From positions 1 to 46,257 of the forward strand of contig NZ_ATXL01000015.1 in assembly GCF_000421665.1 (NCBI RefSeq): a stretch of 46,257 nt of DNA. The letters run 5' to 3'. This DNA comes from Bavariicoccus seileri WCC 4188 (lineage in GTDB: Bacteria; Bacillota; Bacilli; Lactobacillales; Aerococcaceae). Under the pieces are notes generated by a model. It worked only from the letters and a program-made list of their open reading frames with translations, had not been told where the DNA came from and ran no database searches. A program made the position numbers and the translations under genes. The first letter of the stretch is position 1; each line of letters begins with the position of its first letter. Shown here in pieces: positions 1-9,499 of the stretch.

Positions 1-308
1 TCGTTGTTACTACGATAGTTTTTATCGCTAGACAGACCTCCCCAGGTAAGGTGCGATAACCTTCCACTCATGTCACTGCCTCATTTACTAAATGGGATTC
101 GTGCAGTATTGGACTTTGCTTTGTGTTGCAAGCTCGTCCGTCCCAATCCAGCCTCCATATGAGATTTCTGTTCGTCAGTGCGAGTATTTGCTTTCAGCTT
201 CCTTCAGATTCCACCTCACGGTGGACACCCTTGCCTTCAGCTAACAGTTCCTACTGCCAAGCCTGTAGTGGACTTTCACCACCAAGTTATCGCCCATGCT
301 GGGCGCAC
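1..308 (-). mobile_element. Group IIC intron, 5' part (runs off left edge)
   Basis: On the minus strand the sequence starts with GTGCGCCCAGCATGGG at 308, the usual 5' end of a bacterial group II intron. It continues with the domain I block GGTGAAAGTCC, then CAAGGGTGTCC, GGAATCTGAAGGAAGC and, near 50-35, CTGGGGAGGTCTG. This order matches what I remember of the Oceanobacillus iheyensis group IIC ribozyme. The intron begins 6 nt after a terminator hairpin, the preferred target of class IIC introns. Only the ribozyme 5' domains are inside the window; the reverse transcriptase in domain IV and the 3' end lie beyond base 1. Short open frames inside this stretch are not genes. Confidence 0.85.
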
Positions 309-360
309 AACAAAGAAAAACCAACGACTCAATAGTTAGAGTCGTTGGTTTTTCAACATC
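309..360 (-). terminator. Terminator of the GNAT gene; intron target
   Basis: A perfect 16-bp inverted repeat (315-330 and 339-354, 8-nt loop) reads GAAAAACCAACGACTC, loop, GAGTCGTTGGTTTTTC on the minus strand, about 50 nt past the acetyltransferase stop. The T-rich 3' arm followed by TTTGTT makes a Rho-independent terminator. The group IIC intron starts immediately after that TTTGTT. Confidence 0.85.
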
Positions 361-406
361 ATATAGTAAATAGTGTTGCAATATTTTCAAATACTTGTAA
401 TGATAG

Positions 407-823
407 TCAATACTCCCGATAAAAAGCCACCGTGCTTCCATTATCAGCAGACTCGAACCCGCATTTTTCATAAAAATGACGAACATCTGGAGCATCCTCG
501 GTTAACAGTACCTTTTGCCGAACATCAGGGTACATCGATAGCAATTGTTCCATCAATTGCTTCCCAATACCACGATTTTGAAACGTAGGCATGACTAGTA
601 TATCTTGAATGTATAAAATCGTCTCTCCATCGCCGACACCACGGATTAAACCAATTAACTGACTGTTATTATCACTATCATCCCATACTGTAATGACACT
701 TAAAGATTGCCGAATAGCTTTCTGCAATTTATCTGGTTCTCGAGTATACGCCGTCCACCCCACGGTGTTATATAGCGCAAGAAGTTGACTTATCTTGATC
801 TCTTTTTTATAACTGAATTTCAT
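407..823 (-). CDS. GNAT-family N-acetyltransferase
   Basis: 138-residue protein of the GCN5-related N-acetyltransferase fold, which moves an acetyl group from acetyl-CoA to an amine. The acetyl-CoA pyrophosphate loop is visible as QNRGIGKQLM (about residues 82-91), preceded by the beta-4 strand ILYIQDILV and followed by the C-terminal motif FYEKCGF. Its length is normal for a single-domain GNAT. The start is set by AAAGGAGGAG about 7 nt upstream of the ATG. It stands alone, with its own terminator at 309-360, where a group IIC intron has landed. The substrate cannot be told from sequence. Confidence 0.88.
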   Translation of the reverse strand: MKFSYKKEIKISQLLALYNTVGWTAYTREPDKLQKAIRQSLSVITVWDDSDNNSQLIGLIRGVGDGETILYIQDILVMPTFQNRGIGKQLMEQLLSMYPDVRQKVLLTEDAPDVRHFYEKCGFESADNGSTVAFYREY

Positions 824-1457
824 TATATTTTCTCCTCCTTTGATTACTGACTAAAATCAAAGGACAATCCACAATTTAACCATACGAACACCTCTTTATT
901 CTGATAGTATACCTTTTAGCATTAAAGATGGATATAAACTAGTCTTAAACTCACATTAATTAGTTGATCATCTTGCGAAACAGTACTTGATGACTACACT
1001 CATCGTCACTGGACAACACTATATTGACACTCCCTTGATCCATTTCTATATTACTACAATTGTCTTTTGTTTATAGGTAGATTGTTGTGATAAGTGCTAT
1101 CACAGTCGTCCAGGAAGATAGATACAAACGTTTGATTGATCACAGTCTTTGATTGAATTGCTGACACATCAGACGATTCAATTAATACATTGTTAGTTTT
1201 GAAAGCACAGCAATAACCACGGTGTATTTTACACAACATTAAGGACTTGACTTCAAGAAAGAAGTGACCTTATAAAGAAAAGTTAAGAATCATCAGAAAG
1301 GCTAAACATAGATTAAAAATTGGAACGTTTTTAGATGAGAGACAGTGGGTCAAAATCAGACTAGCGTGTGGCTCATTTTATAGTTGATGAACATACACAG
1401 ATCACTTCGTCAGTATAGCCAATAAATAACCACCAAACCTTAAAAGAGTAATTTGAA
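824..1457. other. Intergenic stretch, no supported gene
   Basis: About 630 bp between the acetyltransferase and the left end of the defence island. It contains only short open frames without a ribosome-binding site or recognisable motif. A plus-strand promoter-like pair (TTGACT near 1247, TATAAA near 1271) is visible but leads to no convincing gene. It may hold debris of an older insertion. Confidence 0.5.
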
Positions 1458-3602
1458 TTATGATGGCCAATATGCATTAAAATGATTATCAAATCCGTTA
1501 TCAACAAAAATTGATTTAAAAATTGATTTTATTTCATCTTCTGATTTCCCATTTATATCCGCCTCGAGATCGTCAATTGAATGAGAATTTACATCCAATA
1601 ATTTTTTTGCATCAGGATGGTTTCTATAAAATTTATTTTTATCCAAATTGTTAAATTTCTCGAAGCTTTCGCATATCCTTCTAATAGGATTTATCATAAA
1701 TTCAGGTTTCCCACTATCATACAAAAATATCAATTCTTGCCACAACTGCTCATAATTCGTCTTAAAATCTTCTTTTTCACTATTTAATAGCTTAATTATT
1801 GTTTTGTCTCCTTTTCTAAAATGATAAAAGCAATTATTACTATAATTTCGTATACCATATTTTACATTTAAATAAAAATGATTATTATGAGTCATTATAA
1901 CTTTGAAATCATTTTTGAATTTAGTATCTACTTCTTGCCCAAGTTCATTTTTTTTAGTATCTTTCAGAATATTCTGTAACTCAGTGATAATTAAATATTG
2001 CATAGTGTCGTCATTTGAGTTCATTGGATCATCAAAAATTATAATTTTTTGTTTATCGTTCTCGTTTTCAACATCCTCTAGAGAATATATGAAATATAAA
2101 AAAGCAATTATATTTTTTTCTCCCGTTGATATTCGACTTATTGGTCGTGTTTGATTATTTTCGTCCAGTATCTGGTAAGTCTCAACACCATTATTCTCAA
2201 CTTTAACTAACTCTATGTCTTTTTTTCCAGATTTCTTTAACCTTTTATTGATTAAATTTACAATTTTTGATGTGTCTTTTTGTAAATTTTTCAAATCTCT
2301 AATCTCTTTGTTTTTATCGGCAACTTTCCTATTTATTGCAAGTGAATCCGGAATCAGTGCCTCCAAACTTTCTAGCTTATTTTTTTCAACTTCATAGTTG
2401 AATTTTTCACATTGCTTGTAAACCAAATGAAATTTAATCTGATCTTTAGCTTTTGCAATATTCTCGGATAAATTTGCTCCAAATTGATTGTTATCTGATA
2501 TAAACCTATTTACCTTATTTTGTAGATGTTTAATATTAGGAGGCTCTATGTCTAAAGCATCATAAACTTCACTGATATTATTTTCCTTTTTCGATATTGA
2601 TTTTTGAATTGTTTCGATAAATTCATTAATTTCTACTTCTTTTTGTAATATTTCATGATTAAGCTCGGCTGTTGAAAACTTCGCATAGAAGTCTTGTTGA
2701 TTGAGCTTACTTAAAGTAATTTTTTCAAGTTTAAAGTTTGATATTTCTTTTTCTAACTTTTGATATTCCTCATTAAAATGTTGATTTAATCTTTCTAAAC
2801 GTTCTTTTGTTATTATTCCTTGACAAAATAAGCACTTTTGTCCTTCCTCATGTAGTTGCTTACCCTGTCTAGCAAATTGTTCCTTTTCAGAACTATCTAA
2901 TTCCTCACATTTGTTAGAAAACTTTACTGTTTTTGATAAGATCTTGTTTACTTTTACGAGGACTTCTTTCAAGTTAGGAACGGCTAAATGGTGAGCCACA
3001 GTATTTTTTTTTGAAACTTCTTTCATAGTTGCTTTCAACTCTTCAAGATTATCAACCCGTTTTCTCTTTTTTATATCTTTTTCAAACTTAGCTTTATTAT
3101 AGTTAGGATCCACTTGATATTGTGTATTCTCTTTAATAGATTTTGAGGCTTTTTTATACCATGCTTCTATATTTTTTTTTGCTTGGTCGAAAACTTCTTT
3201 TGCCGAAGTAACTTTTTCCTCAATTAATTCTTGCTCCTCTTTTAACTTCTTGAGTTCACTCTCTGCAATCCTAATTTTTTCACCAACTTTTTTGTTTTCT
3301 CCACTCAAAGCGATTGCGTTTAATTTATTGTTCTCTCCGATTACACTTTCAAAACCTTGATAAATCCTTACATCATATTTTTCTTTTTGGTTTTCAGAAA
3401 AAACTCTCTCTCCATATTCTACCTTCTCAATCTGTTGCCCATCTTCATCGATTTCAATTTCAATATAATGCTTTTGAAGTTTTATTAAATCACATAGCGT
3501 AGATTTTCCGGAACCATTTTTTCCAAATATAAAATTTTTGCTTTTCAATTCAATCTCTTTATCAGAAAATATATTTCTTTTGCAAGATAAATCAATTATC
3601 AA
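1458..3602 (-). CDS. RloC/PrrC-like SMC-type ATPase, candidate anticodon nuclease
   Basis: About 714 residues. The start is probably TTG at 3602, because GGAGGG lies 7 nt upstream; an in-frame GTG at 3617 is the alternative, and residue numbers here count from it. Walker A is GKNGSGKST (32-40). Long coiled coils follow, interrupted by C262-x2-C265 (CLFC), a zinc-hook-like turn. The ABC signature-like [11 protein letters not shown] and Walker [11 protein letters not shown] are those of the AAA_13 family (PrrC, RloC). Near the C-terminus [10 protein letters not shown] and VNSHS give R646, E650 and H679; the R-x3-E then H spacing resembles the PrrC catalytic triad. RloC proteins (hook plus ATPase plus tRNase) have about this length. 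I infer an anticodon nuclease that disables translation on infection. It overlaps the DUF2130 gene by 11 nt, so the two are translationally coupled. A plain SMC-like ATPase without nuclease activity is the alternative. Confidence 0.72.
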   Translation of the reverse strand: MIIDLSCKRNIFSDKEIELKSKNFIFGKNGSGKSTLCDLIKLQKHYIEIEIDEDGQQIEKVEYGERVFSENQKEKYDVRIYQGFESVIGENNKLNAIALSGENKKVGEKIRIAESELKKLKEEQELIEEKVTSAKEVFDQAKKNIEAWYKKASKSIKENTQYQVDPNYNKAKFEKDIKKRKRVDNLEELKATMKEVSKKNTVAHHLAVPNLKEVLVKVNKILSKTVKFSNKCEELDSSEKEQFARQGKQLHEEGQKCLFCQGIITKERLERLNQHFNEEYQKLEKEISNFKLEKITLSKLNQQDFYAKFSTAELNHEILQKEVEINEFIETIQKSISKKENNISEVYDALDIEPPNIKHLQNKVNRFISDNNQFGANLSENIAKAKDQIKFHLVYKQCEKFNYEVEKNKLESLEALIPDSLAINRKVADKNKEIRDLKNLQKDTSKIVNLINKRLKKSGKKDIELVKVENNGVETYQILDENNQTRPISRISTGEKNIIAFLYFIYSLEDVENENDKQKIIIFDDPMNSNDDTMQYLIITELQNILKDTKKNELGQEVDTKFKNDFKVIMTHNNHFYLNVKYGIRNYSNNCFYHFRKGDKTIIKLLNSEKEDFKTNYEQLWQELIFLYDSGKPEFMINPIRRICESFEKFNNLDKNKFYRNHPDAKKLLDVNSHSIDDLEADINGKSEDEIKSIFKSIFVDNGFDNHFNAYWPS

Positions 3603-4986
3603 CGATATTCCCTCCACTCAATGCATCAAATTTATCTCGCATAGTTGGATTGTTTCTCACCAATTTCTTCACGGTCAAATCTTCAGCTTTATTATTGGCC
3701 AATCGTAAATTGTTTTCCGATGATAGAAGTGCATCCTTTGTCTTTTGTAAATGAGTTATTGTTTTATCAATTTCATCGATGGCTGTTTTAAATTTTCGGC
3801 TAGCTAGATCATAGTTTCGAGCAAAACCTTGTTTAAATGTCTGTAAATCATCTTCAAAATTGGTTATATCAATGTTTTGCTCACGAACTAACGCCAACTC
3901 TTGTTTGTACTGTAACGAATTAAGGGCGGCGTTTCTCAGCAAAGTGATGATTGGAATAAAGAATTGTGGTCTAATAACATACATTTTTTCATATTCATAA
4001 GAAACATCCACGATGCCATCGTTATACAGTTCATTATCTGCTTCCAGCATTGTAACTAAAATAGCATATTCACATTGCTTTTCACGACGGTCTTTATCTA
4101 ACTCCTTAAGGAAATGCTCATTCTTTTTCTTAGTAGCCGTCTCATCACCTTCATTTTTCATTTCGAACATGATGGAGATAATTTCAGTGCCATTATCATC
4201 AGACTCCCGGTAGACATAATCACCCTTACTACCAGTCTTAATATCGTTATCTTTACCGAATTGAGCGTTTTTGAAAGCAGTCATTCTAAAGCGGTTAAAC
4301 TCAATCTCACAATGCTGTTCAAGACTCTCCCCAACCATTTTAGTGGATTGCTTGGCTTTTAAGTCTTTATAAAAAGCGATTGTCTCTTCTTTTTGTTTAA
4401 GGGCACTTTCATAATTATCTTTGAGAGAATTTTTCTCTAACTCGTTTTCTTTGACTTGGAGTTTCAACTTCGTTTCAAGCTCCGATAAAGCCTTTTCATT
4501 TTTCGAAATAACTTGATTGATTTCTAGTTTCTTTTCACTATTTAATGATTCGATTTTTGAAGTTAATGCCACAATTTCTTTTTCTTTATCTGAAATCTTT
4601 GCTTGCATTATTTGCTCTACTTCTTTTTTTGCGATTTCTTTTTCAGTAGTGAAGATGGCAATTTGATTTTGAAGTTTAATCATTTCTTTTTCTTTATCTG
4701 CTAGAGCTTGCTGAATATCATACTCTTTTTGCTTTTCAAGAACTTCGGATTGGCTCTTTAATTCAGCAATTTGTTCGTCTTTTTTTGATAATTGCTTATC
4801 AAACTTGTTCTTGTTTTTTTCTTCAACTAGAGCAAGTTCACTAGTGTGTTGATGTTTAATATGCTCAAGTTTTTCGTGAATTTCTTCATTGAATTCTTTA
4901 TTTCGCACTTGATTCAATATATCTGCATAGCCTGCCTCGTCAATGGTGAAGGCTTTGCCGCAGTGGGGGCACTTTATTTCGTTCAT
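3592..4986 (-). CDS. DUF2130 protein: zinc ribbon, coiled coil, nuclease-like domain
   Basis: 464 residues. The N-terminus [13 protein letters not shown] is half of a zinc ribbon (one CxxC). Residues about 40-215 are charged coiled coil rich in E, K and Q. The DUF2130 domain (about 220-400) starts at [15 protein letters not shown] and contains GDYVYRE, a run of strand residues, then MFEMKNE; D and E-x-K placed this way fit a PD-(D/E)XK nuclease core. Catalysis is inferred. The 3' end carries the GGAGGG that serves the next gene, whose start lies within this frame, so the two proteins are probably made together and may form a complex. The upstream site AAAGGAG is about 13 nt from the ATG, rather far. 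DUF2130 proteins occur in bacterial defence neighbourhoods, but their role is unsettled as far as I know. Confidence 0.75.
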   Translation of the reverse strand: MNEIKCPHCGKAFTIDEAGYADILNQVRNKEFNEEIHEKLEHIKHQHTSELALVEEKNKNKFDKQLSKKDEQIAELKSQSEVLEKQKEYDIQQALADKEKEMIKLQNQIAIFTTEKEIAKKEVEQIMQAKISDKEKEIVALTSKIESLNSEKKLEINQVISKNEKALSELETKLKLQVKENELEKNSLKDNYESALKQKEETIAFYKDLKAKQSTKMVGESLEQHCEIEFNRFRMTAFKNAQFGKDNDIKTGSKGDYVYRESDDNGTEIISIMFEMKNEGDETATKKKNEHFLKELDKDRREKQCEYAILVTMLEADNELYNDGIVDVSYEYEKMYVIRPQFFIPIITLLRNAALNSLQYKQELALVREQNIDITNFEDDLQTFKQGFARNYDLASRKFKTAIDEIDKTITHLQKTKDALLSSENNLRLANNKAEDLTVKKLVRNNPTMRDKFDALSGGNIVDN

Positions 4987-5211
4987 TCTCTTCTTTTTCT
5001 CCTTTCAGTACACTATCATTTACAAAATAATAAAGTAATTCTCCCATTATCCAAATAGCAACACTCTATATTTCATGATTTGATAGTCTTTTTCATTACA
5101 AAAGGTTGCTAAGTAAAATCCAAATCTAAAATATTTATGATTGAACATCGTTTTAGAAGTTTGGAAGAAATTACCCAGATAATAGAAAAGCTATAACCAT
5201 AAGTATATAAT

Positions 5212-5511
5212 CTATTTCATTTCTTGCACTTTATCGTTGATGAAGTGCCTTTCGCTTTCGGTTAAACTGTATTTTTGATATAGTTGCTTATTTATTTCAT
5301 CCACTGGTTTTGACCAGTCAATGTCTGAATGTTTGGTAAAATCTTGCAAAGGAACAAGTTTATATGTAGTTGTAGAATGTTGTGTTACTTTCAAAATCCC
5401 AATTAGGACACGAAAGAACTTTGTTTTAATATATTTAATTAGATTTTCGGCTTCAGTTTTGCTTTCAAAATTCCCTATGCGCAAAAAAGTCTCCGTTGAA
5501 ATTTGACCTGG
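5212..5511 (-). pseudogene. Out-of-frame C-terminal end of the helicase/methylase
   Basis: This frame continues the large R-M protein after a 1-nt frameshift near 5509. In the minus-strand reading, GGTCAAATTTCAACGGAGAC gives GQISTETFLRIGNF, followed by YIKTKFFRVLIGILK and VPLQDFTKHSDIDWSKPVDE. These are the usual last blocks of Eco57I-type methylase fusions (target-recognition tail and DIDWSK motif). One extra C in the CGCCAG at about 5509 would restore GNLARPGQISTETF in a single frame. An ATG at 5484 could start a separate 90-residue product, but it has no convincing Shine-Dalgarno. Read as one gene, the protein would have about 1427 residues. Confidence 0.8.
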
Positions 5512-8500
5512 CGTGCCAAATTACCGGACCCATATGCATAAGATATAAAAACCTTATACTTATCAATTGTTTCTTTCCCCAAAGGTATCGGATACTCTCG
5601 TGGTATAAATCTAGATACTCTTTTTTTCTTATATAATCCTATTATCTCAATATCAGTCGCGGCCCCGCGCTTTGTGGCGACCGGTGGCAAGCCGTATTTT
5701 ACTTGGTTGCTAAAGAAGTCGGTGCGTAAGCCGTACGGCTTAAGCACCGACACGATTTTTTGCATATTTTCAACCTCTAAATTGCTTGCTACTGCCTTAA
5801 CCTTCTTAAATATTGATTTTAGGTCAGTAAACGGTATAAATAATCCTAAATTTTCTGCATCTAAATAGTCAACACGAGTAGATACTTCGTTGTCAACAGC
5901 ATTAACTGTTATTTTAGCTGGACCTGAATATTTATTATCCCGTAAAAAATATCCTACTCCACCTTTTATATCTGTATTCGGAAATACCATATCTGACTTT
6001 GTAAACATTTCGAACACTCTTATATGCCTGTCCGAAAGCATTTCTTTAGTGAAATTACCTAAACCCTTACCAGCACCTGATGTCCATCTTGTTGGCATAA
6101 TCAAAGTCTGCACATCAGAGACAGCTTTTGCTAGATCGGTAAACAAGTTATAGAGCGGACTTGCACTAGCATTTGATGAACCATCATCACGCTTACCATT
6201 ATCGTTTTCTTGATATGGAGGATTTCCTACAACTACATCAAATTTCATTACTCCAAAAGCCTCCTGTACTTTTTTTACAACAATGTCTACATTTTTTCTC
6301 ATTGTTTTTACAATATTGGGAATATATCGGATATTAGTTTCTATATCTTTGTAACCAACTAGAGTTCTTTTCGTAATTGTCTTTGCCATTGGCGTTTTCG
6401 CAATTACATAAACGTTTTTCTTTAATATTTTCTGAATGATATTATCCTCATCATTTTTTGTAATTTTACCTGCATTATCTTCGACAAATTGCATTTGTCG
6501 TTTATAAAATAGACTCGTCGCAATGAATAATGGATACAATCCTGTTTTTGAGTTTATCTCTAAAAACTTGCTGTCAGATTTATAAGCATCATCAGTATCA
6601 GCTTTTGTAACCCAATTTAATGCTGGGCTTCCGTCAATTATAGTACTAATAAAATTTTTATCATAAAAAGACAATCCACCTATTGTTGAGACCAGTTGCA
6701 TGTTAACTACTCTCCATGGAGTTAAAACTGTCTCCTTGTCTGGATTCTTGAACGTTCCTATCAACATTGCTATTTTTTCAGCACGTTCTGTGTAATTTAA
6801 ATCATCATACGATTTTGCGCGGCTTCTAATAATTCGTCCCGCTTCAATAAACACTTCTGGATCATAATACTTAGCTTGTTCTTTAAAAAGTGCTTTGGTG
6901 GCACCTGCCGGCATAAACTCTTTCCATGAAACCTCATCCACTTCATTCACAAATGTATCTATATCTATATCCTTTGCAATATCAACTTCCATACCAAAAA
7001 TCATTAATGGAATTCGGATTGAAATTCCCCTTAAAATAGATATAGCATTTCGTCTTTCCTTCTTTGCTTGATTCTGCTGATCAATAGCAGCTTGCTCTTC
7101 AGGCGTGCGTTGTCGTTTTGCTTTTTTCTTAGCTTTTTCAGCTCGTTCGTATTCTTCGTCAGTTAGTCCTTGTTCATTTACATTAACTTTTTTTGCTCCT
7201 TTTGATGCTCCCGTTTTACCCACAATTCCTCTTAACTTTTCAAATAACTCAGCAGCTTCGGGGTTGATTGTTAATAAAGCATCTGAATACAAGCTATCAT
7301 CATCGAAACCTGAACGAACAGCTTTCTCCGCATAAACTTTCTTTAACTGTGTAAGCATGCGATCAACACTGAATGACTTCATTTTATTACCCGTCATTCC
7401 AATAATAGGTAAAAAGTTTAACATTTTATCCATTTTGTCTTTCTGCTCTTGAGTATTTCGTTTTCCTACTCCAGAGTTAATGGAGGCAGATTCAGCCATT
7501 ACCGTAAGGGCTCTATCAGGTGCAAAGTCAAATATGTAGGCATTTTTTTTTTGTCCTTGAACTTCATTGGAGTATGGTGTTTGGGCACGAAAGGCAGCTT
7601 GTAAATAGTTCATTGCTGAATTAGTATTGTTTAAAAAAACCACTGCAGTCCATTCCTTCACATTTACCCCTGTAGTCAGTTTACGGACTGTTAATGTAAT
7701 CGTCTTAGTTTCCCACGGTTTATCACTAATTGCGTTTCGAACTCGGATTAAATCAGGGTCATGTTTAGTGATCTCATCGTCATCCTTGCCAACAACATCG
7801 ATTATTTTATATTCTTTACCAAAAATCGGATGTTTCTCCATTAGTTCTTTCAATGCTTTTGCTGCACTTATCCCAGGGAGTAACCATAAAGAATGTCTTA
7901 ACTCATTACGGTATTTTTTTGTTGAAAAAGGGTAATTCGTCTTTGATTCTTTTACAATTTCATTTAAAAAACCATAAACATCCGATTCATGTTCAAAAGA
8001 TCCGTTCTCTTTTACACGAAAAAACTCTTTAAAATTAAAAGCTTTGTTACTATCAGAATACTTCTCTTTATTGCCCATTTCAAAAGTAAACATGTTGACT
8101 TTTGGTAAGGATTCATAGGGATTTGGAAGTTCCGGTTTTTCAACAGACCAGCGTAGTTTTGCTTCTTGTTCCATGACATAGTCCCAAGTAAAAACCTGTT
8201 CTTCAGAATATTGATCAAGTATGTTAAATGGTGTACCCGAAAGCTCAAGTATTTTAGTATTTTCTTTCGCCACGGCTTTTTCAACATTTTGAGCCAATTC
8301 AGTCTGAGTGCCTTCATGGGCTTCATCAAAAACTATTAAGTCCCAATCAGTAGAGAAAACCAATTCATTTTTTTCCCCTTGTTTACCTCCAACTTGTTCA
8401 GAACCTCGTAGATCTTGAATACTAGCAAAATAAACAAACTTTTCATTATTTGAAATTAAACTATGAATGCTCTCTCCTTTTTTTGACCCATATCTATAAC

Positions 8501-9497
8501 CCGCTTTTTCCATTTCAAGTTTAGTAAAATCATCATACCAAGAATCAGAAACAACTGGCCTGTGAGTTAAAATCAAGACCGATTTATACCCTTCGTCTTT
8601 AATTAATTGGTATGCTGATAAAGTTTTTCCGAAACGCATTTTTGCATTCCATAGCATACGATTCTTTGTCTTAAATACTTGCCTAGTTTGGTTAACTGCC
8701 GCTTTTTGTTCAGGTCGAAGAATAATTTTGCTTTTATCAATAACCGGTCCATCAATGACTTCGCGGTTTTCTTTAGCCGCCTCAATTGCCTTTTTTGCAA
8801 CTTCAAGGCTTACTTTCCACCATTCATTGCCCTTAACTGCTTTATTTTTTTTATATCCTGAACGTTTAAGAACCTCATGAACATCTTGATCTCTAAACCA
8901 CGGATTTAGATTATCTCCAGGCCTAAATGCCAGTTCCACCCAATCAATTTTATAAGGAACACCTGAAGTCGTCATGTAGGAACTTATCCTGGAATCTGCT
9001 TGACTCTTTAGATATTCACTATTTGGTTGAAAATCAAATGGATTAAGACTGTTATCAGCTGTAGTATCACCTATTTTTTCAGAACCTGAATAGACACTCC
9101 AGTTTCCAGTGGAATTGTCAGCTGTTTGAACATAAACTATTTTTCTTTCGTTTGTTTGATATAACTCTGTTACTTCTGGATTTTCAAAATCATTTTTAAC
9201 GTCATGACCAGAGTTAATAGAAATTTGTTTTAAGGACTGATGCAAAACCTGTAGTCTATTCAGAGCATCTTTTTGCAAATCATCGTAAGAAAAGTTTGTT
9301 AATGGCTCAGCAACAAGATTCTTTGATACCAGTTCATCTTCAAACTTGTTTGCTTGTTCGATTGCTTTTTCAAAATCTCCTTGTATATAAAAGTCTTCAA
9401 TATATTTTGCTCGATCATAGTACTTCTGCTTTAGATCCCAATCTAGAAGTAGAAATTCAAAATTAGTTGTATATGATCTGTTTGCAACCAGACTCAT
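5475..9497 (-). CDS. GIY-YIG / SF2 helicase / Eco57I-like methylase fusion (3' frameshift)
   Basis: 1340 residues as read, a single-chain restriction-modification enzyme. After an N-terminal helical segment, residues about 119-232 resemble the T5orf172 type of GIY-YIG nuclease: VYVQT, KIGDTT, R170, WVELA and GNEWWKV. The SF2 helicase follows: Walker A-like AKMRFGKT (285-292), DEAH (about 390), SGTP, and a late motif AAFRAQTP. The methylase has motif X-like TPWRVVNM, a weak motif I-like FLEINSKTGLYPL, and motif IV NPPYQE (about residue 1090), typical of N6-adenine methylases. The start has AAAGGAGTGAG overlapping the end of the M gene, so the two are one operon. The frame breaks near 5509 and loses the last ~90 family residues (5212-5511). 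Restriction and methylation may therefore be lost, unless this is a sequencing slip or a regulated switch. Confidence 0.82.
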   Translation of the reverse strand: MSLVANRSYTTNFEFLLLDWDLKQKYYDRAKYIEDFYIQGDFEKAIEQANKFEDELVSKNLVAEPLTNFSYDDLQKDALNRLQVLHQSLKQISINSGHDVKNDFENPEVTELYQTNERKIVYVQTADNSTGNWSVYSGSEKIGDTTADNSLNPFDFQPNSEYLKSQADSRISSYMTTSGVPYKIDWVELAFRPGDNLNPWFRDQDVHEVLKRSGYKKNKAVKGNEWWKVSLEVAKKAIEAAKENREVIDGPVIDKSKIILRPEQKAAVNQTRQVFKTKNRMLWNAKMRFGKTLSAYQLIKDEGYKSVLILTHRPVVSDSWYDDFTKLEMEKAGYRYGSKKGESIHSLISNNEKFVYFASIQDLRGSEQVGGKQGEKNELVFSTDWDLIVFDEAHEGTQTELAQNVEKAVAKENTKILELSGTPFNILDQYSEEQVFTWDYVMEQEAKLRWSVEKPELPNPYESLPKVNMFTFEMGNKEKYSDSNKAFNFKEFFRVKENGSFEHESDVYGFLNEIVKESKTNYPFSTKKYRNELRHSLWLLPGISAAKALKELMEKHPIFGKEYKIIDVVGKDDDEITKHDPDLIRVRNAISDKPWETKTITLTVRKLTTGVNVKEWTAVVFLNNTNSAMNYLQAAFRAQTPYSNEVQGQKKNAYIFDFAPDRALTVMAESASINSGVGKRNTQEQKDKMDKMLNFLPIIGMTGNKMKSFSVDRMLTQLKKVYAEKAVRSGFDDDSLYSDALLTINPEAAELFEKLRGIVGKTGASKGAKKVNVNEQGLTDEEYERAEKAKKKAKRQRTPEEQAAIDQQNQAKKERRNAISILRGISIRIPLMIFGMEVDIAKDIDIDTFVNEVDEVSWKEFMPAGATKALFKEQAKYYDPEVFIEAGRIIRSRAKSYDDLNYTERAEKIAMLIGTFKNPDKETVLTPWRVVNMQLVSTIGGLSFYDKNFISTIIDGSPALNWVTKADTDDAYKSDSKFLEINSKTGLYPLFIATSLFYKRQMQFVEDNAGKITKNDEDNIIQKILKKNVYVIAKTPMAKTITKRTLVGYKDIETNIRYIPNIVKTMRKNVDIVVKKVQEAFGVMKFDVVVGNPPYQENDNGKRDDGSSNASASPLYNLFTDLAKAVSDVQTLIMPTRWTSGAGKGLGNFTKEMLSDRHIRVFEMFTKSDMVFPNTDIKGGVGYFLRDNKYSGPAKITVNAVDNEVSTRVDYLDAENLGLFIPFTDLKSIFKKVKAVASNLEVENMQKIVSVLKPYGLRTDFFSNQVKYGLPPVATKRGAATDIEIIGLYKKKRVSRFIPREYPIPLGKETIDKYKVFISYAYGSGNLARQVKFQRRLFCA

Positions 9498-9499
9498 AC

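Noticed and set aside
123-335. 70-residue plus-strand frame at the left edge
   Set aside because: It lies within the group II intron ribozyme on the opposite strand and has no ribosome-binding site; such frames are common false genes in this RNA.
1054-1239. 61-residue minus-strand frame
   Set aside because: No Shine-Dalgarno site, no family motif, in a non-coding stretch.
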